The notes: generated from the letters alone by a model not told the origin. A stretch of DNA of 64,000 bases from FEB-10 sp963710645 (GCA_963710645.1 CAVQBD010000001.1:558001-622000); one strand, 5' to 3'; shown: positions 51,360-61,696, counted from the stretch's first letter. Translations and numbers: made by a program.

Positions 51360-53162
51360 ATGGGTCGTCTGATTCTGGTGTACAGCAATCCCGATCTGGG
51401 TGAGCAACGAGTGGAGCTCGACGACGATCGCAGCTACCGGATCGGCTCCCAGCCCGACAACGACGTTGTCATTGACAGCAAAGACATCTCTCGCCACCAC
51501 GCGATCCTTCGCGTGCGCCAGGGAACGCCGCACATCACCGACCTGAACAGCAAGAACGGGACCTTCGTCAACGGTCGCCGCACCGCCTCGTCCAGTTTCC
51601 GAATCGGTGACACCATCTACCTGTCCTCCATACGGATGGCGGTGGAGGAGGAGATTTCGGGAGACCAGATCAGCGAGCCCATCGGAACGGGCGGTGATCT
51701 TGCCGACCCTGCGGATGCGTCGACCAGCGACGAGACCATGGCCTATTCAGGACAGGCCAGCGCTGAAGAGATGGTCTCCCTTTTGGTGACGACCTCCGGA
51801 GCGGTGCGACGCGGAGCGGTTGCTGAACCCCTGGCATGGGCGGTGGAACACTTGGGTCTGGACGCTGCGGTCGTTCTTTACCGCGACGAGGACGGTGGTG
51901 TGTCGATGGTCTCCAGCGCCGGCGATCTCGGCGAACTCGTAAGGTCGTCGGATGCCCTGACGCGGATCGCGAGAGAGCAGGAGGGGCAGTATTCGGGAAC
52001 CCGGATCACTCAGCTGAGCCAGTCGGGCCAATCGCTGTTGGTGGCGCCGATCCACCGGCAACATGTGCTGGTGGTGCCGTTCTCCGGTGCGCCGCCGGCC
52101 GTCGGCGATGTCCGGGCGGTGATGGCCTCGGTGGAGGCGGTGCTGGGTTCGGGGAACCCGCCCGCTCCTGCCGGTTCCGTTCCAGGTGATCGGCGTGATC
52201 CAGAGCTGCGGCGGTTCGGCAGCCCGCTCCATCGCATAGCCGGCCTGTCCGATTCGGTCAACGAATGCAAGCTGAGGACGGCGGAGCTTGCCCACAGCGA
52301 CCGCGCCGTCCTGATCGCCGGCGAATCCGGAACAGGAAGGTCCCTGTTCGCCCGAGTGATTCACGATCTGTCCGCCCGCCAGGAAGGACCATTCGTGGTT
52401 CTGGGTGGAGCGATCACCACCCCCGACGGAGGTGCAGTGTCGCGCGAGGTGACCGAGACAGACATCGTTGATGCGGTCTCGGAGGCTCGCGGCGGGTCGC
52501 TCTTTGTCCGGGATCTCTGCGTGGTCCCCATGAGCCTGCAGGAACTGTTGGTGGATTGTCTCCAGCCCACCAATTCAGGCACCTCGTCCCCGTCGGTGAA
52601 CGTTCGACCGATTCTCGGCGTGGAGTGTGACGTGGCGGCTGCTGTGGCCGACCAGACGTTGAACGAATCGCTCGCCGGCGCGCTCGGCGGATTCAGGCTC
52701 GATCTGCCGCCGCTGCGCGAACACCTGGAGGACATCCCGCTGCTCATCACCCATTTCCAGCGTGAGGCTGGTGGGCGCCGGGGAAAGGCGGGGAGCGGTT
52801 TCACCGTGGACTCTCTCGAGGCCTTGTCCTCATATAAGTGGCCCGACAATGTGCGCGAGTTGCGCGCCGAGGTTCTGCGGTTGATGACTCGCGCCACGGG
52901 CGATCAGGTGGTTGAGGTAGCCGATCTATCGCCCCGGATCCGGGAGGGGTTGGCGGCGTCGGAGGTGACTCCGTTGGATCTCGGTGCCCTGGTTGAACGT
53001 CCACTGAGCGAGGCGCGGGAAGAGTTCGAGCGTTGGATGATCCTGCGTGCCATGTACGCCGAGGACTGGAACCAGACTCGGGCGGCGCAACGCCTCAGTC
53101 TGTCCAGGGCGGGGCTCTTCAAAAAGATGCGGAAGCTGGGACTCCTCGCACACGACGAGTAG
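51360..53162 (+). CDS. FHA protein with degenerate sigma54-activator AAA+ domain and Fis-type HTH
   Basis: The protein has 600 residues. Residues 1-95 are an FHA domain (RIGSQPDNDVVIDSKDISRHHA, NSKNGTFVNG). About 130-260 is GAF-like. About 285-530 follows the NtrC-type AAA+ layout, but Walker A reads GESGTGRS (R327 for Lys), Walker B reads GGSLFVRDL without DE, and the GAFTGA loop is absent. The LPPLREHLEDIPLL and WPDNVREL motifs remain. The C terminus is a Fis-like HTH (NQTRAAQRLSLSRAGLFKKMRKLGL). It should bind DNA and phosphothreonine partners but not drive sigma54 open-complex formation. Confidence 0.85.
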   Translation: MGRLILVYSNPDLGEQRVELDDDRSYRIGSQPDNDVVIDSKDISRHHAILRVRQGTPHITDLNSKNGTFVNGRRTASSSFRIGDTIYLSSIRMAVEEEISGDQISEPIGTGGDLADPADASTSDETMAYSGQASAEEMVSLLVTTSGAVRRGAVAEPLAWAVEHLGLDAAVVLYRDEDGGVSMVSSAGDLGELVRSSDALTRIAREQEGQYSGTRITQLSQSGQSLLVAPIHRQHVLVVPFSGAPPAVGDVRAVMASVEAVLGSGNPPAPAGSVPGDRRDPELRRFGSPLHRIAGLSDSVNECKLRTAELAHSDRAVLIAGESGTGRSLFARVIHDLSARQEGPFVVLGGAITTPDGGAVSREVTETDIVDAVSEARGGSLFVRDLCVVPMSLQELLVDCLQPTNSGTSSPSVNVRPILGVECDVAAAVADQTLNESLAGALGGFRLDLPPLREHLEDIPLLITHFQREAGGRRGKAGSGFTVDSLEALSSYKWPDNVRELRAEVLRLMTRATGDQVVEVADLSPRIREGLAASEVTPLDLGALVERPLSEAREEFERWMILRAMYAEDWNQTRAAQRLSLSRAGLFKKMRKLGLLAHDE

Positions 53163-53189
53163 CGCGTCCGCACCTTCGGGCGAGTCAAC

Positions 53190-53352
<163 letters not shown>

Positions 53353-53373
53353 GGGCCGGGCGGGGGAAAAGGT

Positions 53374-53757
<384 letters not shown>

Positions 53758-53761
53758 GTTC

Positions 53762-53790
53762 AATATACGGCCTTTTGGGGCCAGTGTCAT
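53762..53790 (-). promoter_or_regulatory. rnpB promoter
   Basis: On the minus strand, -35 ATGACA (53785-53790) and -10 TATATT (53762-53767) have a 17-nt spacer. Each matches the sigma70 consensus at 5 of 6 positions. Initiation 6-8 bases downstream agrees with the P1-defined 5' end of rnpB. Confidence 0.75.
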
Positions 53791-54335
53791 GGGTGGAGTG
53801 TGGAGGGTGCGGAAAGTGTGGAAGGTGTGGAAGGTGTGGAAGGTGTGGAGAGGAGCCCCGCCTCCAGGTCCGTGCCCGGACAAAGGAGACAGGGAGCAGG
53901 GAGCAGCGGGCAGGTCCCTCCTCTTGTTCCCGCTGGTCACGGCGTAGCCAAAGGCGAAGTCGGAAGCCTGAGTCCGTTGTCGTTTTCAGAGTACAGAGTC
54001 CAGGCCCGTCCGCCCAGGAGCAAGGAGCAAGGAGCAGCCCCCACTTACCCAGCCGGTCTAAAGTCAAAAGTCAAAAGTCGAAAGTCGAAAGTCGAAAGTC
54101 GAAGTCCACCTGTCCTCTCCCGATTGCAGATCGAGGAACGAAGAACCCCCGCACGACCAGAACATCAACCCGGAACCCGGAACCCGGGACCAACTCTTGG
54201 CGGGCGGAGGCATTCGAATTTCGAATTCCGCATTTCGAATTGGGTGGGTGGGGACCGATGGCCGAGGTGGGTGCTCATCCGAGTCCCGTAACCCGGAACA
54301 CCGAACCTCCGCGGGAGATCGGGTATGGTTCCTCT
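53791..54335. repeat. Dense repeat region between rnpB and ldcA
   Basis: GTGTGGAAG units with a 9-bp period (about 53817-53850), GGGAGCA units (about 53893-53910), AGGAGCA units (about 54017-54036), GTCAAAA/GTCGAAA units (about 54062-54108), CCCGGAA units (about 54172-54190) and TTCGAAT-type units (about 54215-54240) followed by GGGTGGGTGGGG. There is no gene with coding character before 54336. Confidence 0.75.
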
Positions 54336-55232
54336 ATGGACGGGACATTCACACCACTGGAAAAGGGCGAGCCCATCGGTGTGGTTGCCCTGTCCGGCCC
54401 GGTGGATCCCGGGAAGCTGGCCGAGGGGATCGCGGTGCTCGAGTCCTGGGGCCACCCGGTGGTCCGTGCGCCCAACCTGCTGTTTCGCGAGGGATTTCTT
54501 GCCGGAACCGACGAGGACAGGGCCCAGGGTCTGGATTGGGTGCTCGGACGCGGGGCCAGGGTGGTGCTGGCGGCTCGGGGCGGGTATGGCGTGACCCGAT
54601 TGCTGCCACACCTGCCGGTAGACGAGATGGCCGCGTCGGGAGTGGTCTTTGTCGGATTTTCCGACCTCAGCGCGCTGCTCAACGGGATGGTTGCAGCGGG
54701 CAGCGGACCGCAGATCCACGGACCCATGGTCGCGGCGGGCCTCCAAAGGCGCCGGAACGCAGACCGGCTTCGCGCCGTGCTCGCAGGCGAACTGGTGGGG
54801 CAGGTACTTTTTGAATTCGGCGCCGGTCAGGTGGTTCGTCCCGGTCGCGCTGAAGGCCGCTCCGTCGGCGGCAATCTCGCGCTGCTTTCGTCCTCCATCG
54901 GGACCTCGTATGAGCCCGATCTCAACTCATCGGTGCTCTTCTTGGAAGAGGTGGGGGAGGCTCCATACCGGCTTGATCGCATGTTGACCCACCTCTGGGG
55001 CTCTGGTAGATTGCGCAACGTGAAAGCACTGATATGTGGGAGCTTGCGCGGTTGTGGACCGGTCCGAGAGAGGACTGAGCGGTGGCGCGACATGGTGGAG
55101 CAACGAGTGCCGGAGGGTGTGCCGATCATCACGAATCTGCCCTTCGGTCATGGCGCCACCAACCTGGCTGTTCCCATTGGTGCCAGAGTCGAGATCGACA
55201 CCTACTCCGGCGTGATTCGATGGAGCGCATGA
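54336..55232 (+). CDS. LD-carboxypeptidase (peptidase S66)
   Basis: From ATG 54336 the protein has 298 residues, the usual size. Motifs are GVVALSGPV, AARGGYGVTRLLPHLP, the nucleophile region VFVGFSDLSALLN (S109), IHGPM, LFLEEVGEAPYRLDRML with the catalytic Glu, and NLPFGHGATNLAVPIG with the catalytic His. It removes the terminal D-Ala from tetrapeptides in murein recycling. It has no signal peptide, so it is cytosolic. The next gene starts in its stop codon. Confidence 0.92.
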   Translation: MDGTFTPLEKGEPIGVVALSGPVDPGKLAEGIAVLESWGHPVVRAPNLLFREGFLAGTDEDRAQGLDWVLGRGARVVLAARGGYGVTRLLPHLPVDEMAASGVVFVGFSDLSALLNGMVAAGSGPQIHGPMVAAGLQRRRNADRLRAVLAGELVGQVLFEFGAGQVVRPGRAEGRSVGGNLALLSSSIGTSYEPDLNSSVLFLEEVGEAPYRLDRMLTHLWGSGRLRNVKALICGSLRGCGPVRERTERWRDMVEQRVPEGVPIITNLPFGHGATNLAVPIGARVEIDTYSGVIRWSA

Positions 55233-56050
55233 TGGCGAAATTCAAGACAACCGGAACAAAGAAACCGGCTCCGACTCCACCCTCGGGACACGATAGTCTG
55301 GAGCCGCTCAGGACCCACTTTGCGGAAGGAACCATCATCTTCTCCGAAGGTGATCTCGGTCTGACGATGTACGTTATCGAGACCGGCCAGGTGGAGATCA
55401 GCAAGCGTATCGGCAACGTGAGCCGGGTGCTCGCAACGCTGGAGAAGGGCGATTTCTTTGGCGAGATGTGCATGTTGGAGGATAATTTTCCGAGGTCGGC
55501 CACCGCCATCGCCACTGCCGATGTGGACGCGGTGATCATCGATCAGTCCGCCTTCACCTACATTCTCCGACACAACCCGGAAATCGCGGTACGCATGATG
55601 CGCAAGCTCACGGTGCGTTTGCGCCGCACCAACGAACTCCTCGAACAGGCGGGTGCGCCGCAGGTCGAACTCGACGACTCGGCCATCGGACAGGGTCCCG
55701 AGGCGTCTCCTGATCCGAAGGCGCGGATGGTGGAGGTGGGCAGCGGCATCGTCTTTCCGCTGGCGGACCAGGCCGAGACCACGGTTGGCCGAATCGACCC
55801 GGTCACCGGCATCAACCCGGAGATCGACCTCACGCCGGTGGACGCGAAAAGGTCCATTTCCAGGCGACACGCAAGGGTTCGACGCGAGGAGGATGGCACG
55901 TATTCGGTGATCGAAGACGTGGGAACCATGAACGGGACCTTTGTCAACGGTGTGCGGCTGACCGCCGGGAAACCTTTCCCGGTTGCCCCGGGCGACACGG
56001 TCACCTTCGGGACTATCCAGTGTCGGTTCGAAATCGAGGGTCAGAGCTGA
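55229..56050 (+). CDS. Cyclic-nucleotide-binding domain / FHA protein
   Basis: The protein has 273 residues; ATG 55229 overlaps the LdcA stop (ATGA), with ATG 55232 as an alternative. About 25-140 is a cNMP-binding barrel (EGTIIFSEGDLGLTMYVIETGQVEI, EKGDFFGEMCMLEDNFPRSATAIA). About 165-270 is an FHA domain with SISRRHARV and GTMNGTFVNG. There is no HTH or enzyme domain. It probably links a second messenger to phosphothreonine recognition. The Arg of the phosphate-binding cassette (PRSATA) is present. Confidence 0.9.
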   Translation: MMAKFKTTGTKKPAPTPPSGHDSLEPLRTHFAEGTIIFSEGDLGLTMYVIETGQVEISKRIGNVSRVLATLEKGDFFGEMCMLEDNFPRSATAIATADVDAVIIDQSAFTYILRHNPEIAVRMMRKLTVRLRRTNELLEQAGAPQVELDDSAIGQGPEASPDPKARMVEVGSGIVFPLADQAETTVGRIDPVTGINPEIDLTPVDAKRSISRRHARVRREEDGTYSVIEDVGTMNGTFVNGVRLTAGKPFPVAPGDTVTFGTIQCRFEIEGQS

Positions 56051-56132
56051 GCCGCCAGAGGCGTGCGTCCCGCCGGACAGTCAAGTCGTGGATGCGGGAG
56101 GCGGATTTTCTAAAGCGCCAGCGAACAAAGCC

Positions 56133-58232
56133 ATGAAAGACCGAGACTCCGCTCTCGATCCTTGGGGATCTGTTGACGGATTGACCGGGATCGGCCCCCG
56201 GCTTCGGGAGGGACTCGAAGCCGAGGGGGTCCACCGGATCGTGGACCTACTCCTCCACCTGCCACACCGATACGAGGACCGAAGTCAAAGGGTGTCACTC
56301 GGCCAGCGGCTGGAGCCGAATACCTGGGTCCTGCTCTGGGGTCAGGTTCACGTGACGTCGGTTCGACGGGCACGACGCCGGGGCATGAAGATCGTGTCTG
56401 GACTGGTGGATGACGGCTCGGGTTCGCTGCCTGTGATCTGGTTCAACCAGCCGTGGATCGATCGTCGGTTGGAAGGTGCGGGCATGCTCTCCCTTTATGG
56501 TCCGGTCCGTGAAGATCGGGGAGGTCGCATTCGATTGGTCAACCCGGAAGTCAACGACCTCTCCGATGAGACGGACGACGGTCTCGTGCCTGTCTACCGA
56601 CGGTTGGGCCCTCTGGGTGGGCGGCGGCTTCGCCGTCTGGTGGAACAATCCCTGGATGCCGTGGAACGCTGCGAAGACCCACTTCCGAGAGACATCCGAG
56701 ACGAGCTCGTCATGCCCGGGCTGCGGGCCTCGCTGCGATGGCTTCACGATCCAAGGCTCCCGGTTGACGAGGAGACGCGCGAGGCCGATGTGGCTGCTCT
56801 GTGCGATGGCCGGTCCCCCGAACATCGGCGGTTGGCCTTCGACGAGCTGATGGCGTTCGCCTGTTCTCTGGCCGAGCACAGGGTCAGGCGGCGGCGCAAG
56901 ACTTCACCGCGCTGTGTTGTGACCGAGCCTGTGGGGGAACTCGCCAGAAAGCTGCTGCCATTTCGTCTTACGGACGCCCAACTTCGGGTGGTGCAGGAGA
57001 TCGAAAACGACATGAAGCGGTCTCAGCCAATGGCGCGGCTGGTCCAGGGTGACGTGGGCTGCGGCAAAACAGCGGTTGCGGCCGTGGCCATGAAGCTCGC
57101 CCTGGAGGCTGGGCTCCAGGCCGCGCTGATGGCGCCCACCGAGCTGCTCGCGGAGCAGCACGCCAGGACGCTTGCTGAGTTGTTTTCACCCTGTGGATTC
57201 GAGGTGCATCTGCTCACGTCGTCCCAGCGGGCCGCCCACCAGAGGACTGTGCGGGCCGGTCTGGCGGACGGATCAATACGTTTGGTGGTCGGAACCCACG
57301 CACTGATCCAGGAGGCGGTGGACTTCCGGGAATTGGGGTTGGCGGTTGTGGACGAGCAGCACCGCTTTGGGACGAACCAGCGGCAGCAGCTTGCGGATAA
57401 GGGTGGAGCGCCCCACGTTCTCGTGATGACCGCCACTCCGATTCCACGGTCGCTGGCGCTCACCCTCTACGGAGATCTGGATCTGTCGATCATCGACGAA
57501 CTGCCACCCGGGCGCCAACCGGTACGGACAGTCATCAGAGACAGTTCTGCCGAAGAGAAGCTCTACGATTTTCTTCGCCGGGAGGTTGCCGGCGGCGGAC
57601 GTGCGTTCGTGGTGTTCCCCATGATTGAAGGCAACGAGGAACTCAGTGTTCCGGCGTTGGAGGAGCGGGCAGGGGATATCGAAGCGCGGTTGCCCGGTGT
57701 GGAGGTCGGGGCTGTGCATGGGCGAATGTCCAGAGAGGAGCGCGAAAGGGCGACCGGCGATTTTCGCGACGGCAAGACTCAGGTGCTGCTGGCGACCACG
57801 GTGGTGGAGGTGGGGGTGGATGTTCCGGAGGCGTCCATCATGATCATCGAGGGAGCGGATCGATTCGGTCTGTCGCAGCTCCACCAGCTGCGCGGACGTG
57901 TTGGTCGGGGCGCTCTGGCGTCCTGGTGTGTCTTGATGGTGGGTGACGAGGCTTCGGAGCTGTCCAGGCGCCGACTGGAGGTCCTGGTGGAGAGCCACGA
58001 CGGTTTCCGGATCGCTGAGGCGGACCTCGAGCTTCGAGGTCCAGGTGAGCTGGTTGGGCTGCGTCAGTGGGGGCCGGCCGGGTTCCGCTTTGCTGATCTG
58101 CTGCGCGACCATGATCTGGTGGTCACGGCACGCGACGTCGCCCACAGGTTGGCCTCTCAAGGTCGGCTAGCCGAAGTCCGTGCGGTCCTCGAGAAATACC
58201 ACAGGGTGGAGTCCGAGCTGCCATCAGGGTGA
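56133..58232 (+). CDS. recG: ATP-dependent DNA helicase RecG
   Basis: From ATG 56133 the protein has 699 residues, normal for RecG. The N-terminal part has GLTGIGPRLREGLEAEGV and a DLLLHLPHRYEDR wedge region. The helicase core has LTDAQLRVVQEI, Walker A GDVGCGKTAVA, the DEQHRFG box, MTATPIPRSLALTLYGDLD, VHGRMSREER, TTVVEVGVDVPEA and QLRGRVGRG. It unwinds and reverses stalled forks and branched DNA. A GTG at 56089 could extend the N terminus by about 15 residues. Confidence 0.96.
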   Translation: MKDRDSALDPWGSVDGLTGIGPRLREGLEAEGVHRIVDLLLHLPHRYEDRSQRVSLGQRLEPNTWVLLWGQVHVTSVRRARRRGMKIVSGLVDDGSGSLPVIWFNQPWIDRRLEGAGMLSLYGPVREDRGGRIRLVNPEVNDLSDETDDGLVPVYRRLGPLGGRRLRRLVEQSLDAVERCEDPLPRDIRDELVMPGLRASLRWLHDPRLPVDEETREADVAALCDGRSPEHRRLAFDELMAFACSLAEHRVRRRRKTSPRCVVTEPVGELARKLLPFRLTDAQLRVVQEIENDMKRSQPMARLVQGDVGCGKTAVAAVAMKLALEAGLQAALMAPTELLAEQHARTLAELFSPCGFEVHLLTSSQRAAHQRTVRAGLADGSIRLVVGTHALIQEAVDFRELGLAVVDEQHRFGTNQRQQLADKGGAPHVLVMTATPIPRSLALTLYGDLDLSIIDELPPGRQPVRTVIRDSSAEEKLYDFLRREVAGGGRAFVVFPMIEGNEELSVPALEERAGDIEARLPGVEVGAVHGRMSREERERATGDFRDGKTQVLLATTVVEVGVDVPEASIMIIEGADRFGLSQLHQLRGRVGRGALASWCVLMVGDEASELSRRRLEVLVESHDGFRIAEADLELRGPGELVGLRQWGPAGFRFADLLRDHDLVVTARDVAHRLASQGRLAEVRAVLEKYHRVESELPSG

Positions 58233-58507
58233 GAGTCCAAAGTCGAAAGTCAAATGTCAAAGGTCCCCTCCCGCCCTCCTGGTAGACCGCGGGCCGGAGG
58301 CCGAAGAGGTCCTGTGGTCCTGACCGGTGCCTTCCGGCAACTGGTCCTGAGGTCCTGGGGCTCGGACTCCAGGGCCCCAAGACCCCAAGACCAGGGTGGG
58401 CGGGAAAACTGATTCGCAGTGGCCGCGCGGCAGTGGCACAATAGGGGCCTGTTCCGGCCCGGAATTCTCAAAATCAATTGAGATCGGCCGTATTTGAAGG
58501 AGGAAGG
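58233..58507. repeat. Repeat-containing intergenic region after recG
   Basis: GTCGAAA/GTCAAAT heptamers directly follow the recG stop (58236-58261). Then come a CCCGCCCTCC linker, GGTCCTGT/GGTCCTGA units (about 58310-58358), CCCAAGA units (about 58376-58391) and GGGTGGGCGGG. The last 90 bp are AT-richer and probably hold the aminotransferase promoter, but I cannot place it. Confidence 0.6.
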
Positions 58508-59812
58508 ATGACCAACACAGATAAAGATTCTCCGGCTCTCGTGGTGACGCCGGATCAGCTCACCGCATCGGATGATTCCCCATCCACGATGTCAGCGATT
58601 CCCGGGAGCCGCATGTTCGAGATCAAAGAGGCCCTGGCCGTCTACCGGGGAAACAAACCTGACGGTGAGGTCTTCGATGCCAGCCAGGGCGATGGCGGGG
58701 CCAGTCTGCCGGGCGTCCCTCTGGAGATCCTCGAGCGCGCACACGAGCTCCAGGTCGAGCACGGCACCGGTTATGACAAGCCGTTCGGTACCGCGATCTT
58801 CCGCCAGGCGGTGGTGGAGGACTACTGGGGGCTGGACTCCTCCACCGGATGGGGGCCACTCAACGTGATCGCCTGTCAGGGTGGGCGCGATGCCCTGGTC
58901 AAGGCCTACGACGCGGTTCAGTTCCTGGGCCATGGCCGCTGGGGGGACTTTGTGGTCACCTCTCGTGTTCCGTGGATCTCCTACAACTGGGGCCCCTACC
59001 AGGTGGGTGCAAACGTGATGCTCGCTCCCGGCGGCGAGGACGACGCGTGGACGGTGACGCCGGAGGGTGTTGCTGCCTGCGTCGAAGCAGCGGCGAACTA
59101 CGGCGGGCGTAAGGCCGCGTTGCTGGTGGTCACGAGCCCGGACAACCCGACCGGTCGGACGGTGCCGCTGGCTGAACAGATCGCGCTGGCGCGTGCGGCG
59201 TTTGAGGCTGGGGTGCCGTATGTGCTCTTCGATTGGATCTACCATAGGGTCACCGATGGCGAGCCGCACGACCTCAACGCCTTTCTCCTCGCATTTGATC
59301 CGGCGGAGCGAGAGCGGTGCATCGTTCTCGACGGGCTGACCAAGTCCCTGGGCGCGAGCAATATCAGGAATGCGCACCTCGTGGCTGCCGAGCCGGTGGT
59401 GAAGTTCATCCAGAGCCGGGCTTCCCACGCGGTGATTCCTTCCTTCCATAGCCAAGCTGTGGCCATTGCAGCCTACCGGATGGGCTTCGACCGGGCAGCG
59501 TCGGGGATCATCGGACCGACCAACCAGAGTCGAGAGGTTGTGGCTCAATTCCTTGTCCAGCGAGGCATTCGGCACATCCTCGGGAAGGGCTACTACGCCT
59601 TCATGGACATGGGGCCATGGCTCGACCGGTCTGGAATGACCGATTCCGCGGAACTGGGCACGGTTCTCGCCGAGGAATTTGGGCTCGCGGTTGTTCCGGG
59701 GGTCTATTTCAGCTCGTTCGGCGACCGATGGATTCGATTCTCATACGCGCTGCCGCCGGCCACCACACGGGCCGCGACCGAGCGTCTTTGGGAGGCTCTT
59801 TCGTCCCTGTGA
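58508..59812 (+). CDS. Class I/II PLP-dependent aminotransferase
   Basis: From ATG 58508 behind GGAGGAAGG the protein has 434 residues. The PLP Lys is K279 in VLDGLTKSLGASNIR. SPDNPTGR and LFDWIYHR supply cofactor contacts, and RFSYALPP carries the carboxylate-binding Arg. It transfers amino groups to 2-oxo acids; the substrate is not evident. The N-terminal 35 residues are polar and probably disordered. It lies 35 bp upstream of the pentahaem cytochrome gene. Confidence 0.9.
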   Translation: MTNTDKDSPALVVTPDQLTASDDSPSTMSAIPGSRMFEIKEALAVYRGNKPDGEVFDASQGDGGASLPGVPLEILERAHELQVEHGTGYDKPFGTAIFRQAVVEDYWGLDSSTGWGPLNVIACQGGRDALVKAYDAVQFLGHGRWGDFVVTSRVPWISYNWGPYQVGANVMLAPGGEDDAWTVTPEGVAACVEAAANYGGRKAALLVVTSPDNPTGRTVPLAEQIALARAAFEAGVPYVLFDWIYHRVTDGEPHDLNAFLLAFDPAERERCIVLDGLTKSLGASNIRNAHLVAAEPVVKFIQSRASHAVIPSFHSQAVAIAAYRMGFDRAASGIIGPTNQSREVVAQFLVQRGIRHILGKGYYAFMDMGPWLDRSGMTDSAELGTVLAEEFGLAVVPGVYFSSFGDRWIRFSYALPPATTRAATERLWEALSSL

Positions 59813-59846
59813 CGAGTATGTTCCGAAGAACCGGAGGAGGGGAGCT

Positions 59847-61634
59847 ATGAGGAACGGAACCGTGGTGAGGCGGCCAATTGACGTCCGGGTCTGCGGAACA
59901 TCACGAAGCATGGCGTTGCTGGTGTGGTTCCTCCTCATCAGTTGGGCTCTACCGGCCGCCGGTGAGATTTGGGGTGTGGTTCTCGAGGACGGAACAGACA
60001 CGCCAATTGCCGGCGCCCGAGTTCACATCCAGGCGGATCCGACCTCGCCCGTGGTGCTGTCTTCAGCCGACGGGACGTTCATGCTTCCAGTCAGCCCGGT
60101 GGGCCTGGTGATGGTGACTGCGGGAGTCGAGTACGACCTCCAAGCGGCGGCTAATTTCGCCTCGGCCGGAACGCTTGCCGCGGACGGGCAAACCGATGTT
60201 CAGATCCGGCTTTTCCGGATTCCCGCCGTGGACGACCCAAACTACCAGCTCTGGGTTCCGCTGGCCGCGGACTGCGGCAACTGCCACGAGGACCAGCTGC
60301 ACCAATGGCAGCAGAGCAACCACGCCACGGCGGGCGATGACAGCTGGGTTCGCGATCTGTACTCAGGGGACGGTACGCCGGGCGGCGCGGCGGGGTACGT
60401 GTTCATCGAAACCCACGATCCGGAGGACTCCGGCTTCTGTGCCTCATGCCACAACGCGATGGCCGACGTCTTCGATCCGGGAAACGTGAAGTTCAACGAG
60501 GTGACCTCGGCGGCGGCCCTGGAGGGCGTGAGCTGCGTGGCCTGCCACCAAATCGACTCGGTCAACGGCAACGTTTCGGCCATTCACCACCTCGGAAACT
60601 CCAGCTACCGCTTCCCCGATGATCTCTATATTTCGACCTCCCAGTTTGTTTGGGGGCCCCTGGACGACATCTCTTTTGGCGGGATGAAGGCGTCGTACGC
60701 GCCGGTGTTCAGCGAGTCTCTGTTCTGCGCATCGTGCCATGAGTACAACCGGCCGAATACCAGCGTGCCCGGCCAAACGCCCTACTCGGAGTGGCTGGCG
60801 TCGCCTTTTGCGGTTCCCGGGGCGGGTTTCAGAAGCTGCCAGGACTGCCACATGCCTCAAGAAGACGGTCCTGGATACCTTGTGGATCCCATCGGCGATC
60901 CGCCGCTGCGGCCGGCCGAGCAGCGGCACCGCCACGAAATGATCGGCGCCACCCAGGAGACACTTCAGGATGCGATATCGCTGGCCACGACTCTCTCGGA
61001 AGCCGGCGGCAGGATCGTGGTGAGTTCACAGGTCACGAATCACGGAGCGGGCCACGACTTTCCTTCCGGAGTTTCCATTCGGAACGCCGTGCTGGTGATC
61101 TCGGCCACCTGGAACGGGCAGCCGCTGGTTCAGACCGACGGTCCGACGGTCCCATTCTGGGGAGATGATGACGTCCCTGGTAAACAACCGGGGGACGTGG
61201 CCGGCGAGCCTGGGACCGGATTCGCGCGGGTTCTCGAGGGAAGGATCAACGACCAGGGCCCGGTCCGCAGACCCGTGCTCTTCATCGACGGCGAGTCGGT
61301 GGACTCGGAGACACGGATTCCCTCCGGCGCCACCAACGTCACCGATCTGGAGTTCCTCATCCCCGGACCAGCCGCGCCCGGGGAGATCGTGGTGGTGGAG
61401 GCTCGGTTGATCTACCGCCGGGCGTGGCGGGCGTTGGCCGTGACCAAGGGCTGGCAGACCACTCCGCAGGGTGGTCCGGTGGAGATCGAGGTGGCCCAGA
61501 CCTACGACACTTTGGAGCTGACCCAGGGCGGCACCGGATCCACCGCCATACCGACCATGGGCACCTACGGCACCGGGTTGCTGATCCTGCTCCTGGGCCT
61601 GGCGGGCGCCATGATGCTCCGCCGCGGATTGTAG
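59847..61634 (+). CDS. Secreted pentahaem cytochrome c with carboxypeptidase-regulatory-like domain and IPTL-type C-terminal sorting signal
   Basis: From ATG 59847 (GGAGGGGAG) the protein has 595 residues. After a signal peptide (about 20-39) is a carboxypeptidase-regulatory-like beta domain (about 40-125, GVVLEDGTDTPIAGARVHI). Five CXXCH motifs follow: CGNCH, CASCH, CVACH, CASCH and CQDCH. A beta-rich domain (about 370-560) precedes the C-terminal IPTMGTYGTGLLILLLGLAG plus Arg-Arg tail. That tail has the layout of IPTL-CTERM sorting signals: motif, membrane helix, basic end. It is likely an extracytoplasmic electron carrier fixed to or released from the envelope. Confidence 0.85.
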   Translation: MRNGTVVRRPIDVRVCGTSRSMALLVWFLLISWALPAAGEIWGVVLEDGTDTPIAGARVHIQADPTSPVVLSSADGTFMLPVSPVGLVMVTAGVEYDLQAAANFASAGTLAADGQTDVQIRLFRIPAVDDPNYQLWVPLAADCGNCHEDQLHQWQQSNHATAGDDSWVRDLYSGDGTPGGAAGYVFIETHDPEDSGFCASCHNAMADVFDPGNVKFNEVTSAAALEGVSCVACHQIDSVNGNVSAIHHLGNSSYRFPDDLYISTSQFVWGPLDDISFGGMKASYAPVFSESLFCASCHEYNRPNTSVPGQTPYSEWLASPFAVPGAGFRSCQDCHMPQEDGPGYLVDPIGDPPLRPAEQRHRHEMIGATQETLQDAISLATTLSEAGGRIVVSSQVTNHGAGHDFPSGVSIRNAVLVISATWNGQPLVQTDGPTVPFWGDDDVPGKQPGDVAGEPGTGFARVLEGRINDQGPVRRPVLFIDGESVDSETRIPSGATNVTDLEFLIPGPAAPGEIVVVEARLIYRRAWRALAVTKGWQTTPQGGPVEIEVAQTYDTLELTQGGTGSTAIPTMGTYGTGLLILLLGLAGAMMLRRGL

Positions 61635-61696
61635 AACCCGATGTCGGTGCCAGGCACCGCCGCAGATGCAATGCTCCTCTCGGTGGGTTCAATTTA

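Noticed and set aside
53817..53850. GTGTGGAAG tandem repeat as another heptamer array
   Set aside because: The period is 9 bp, so it is kept as a separate repeat and not counted as support for the 7-bp pattern.
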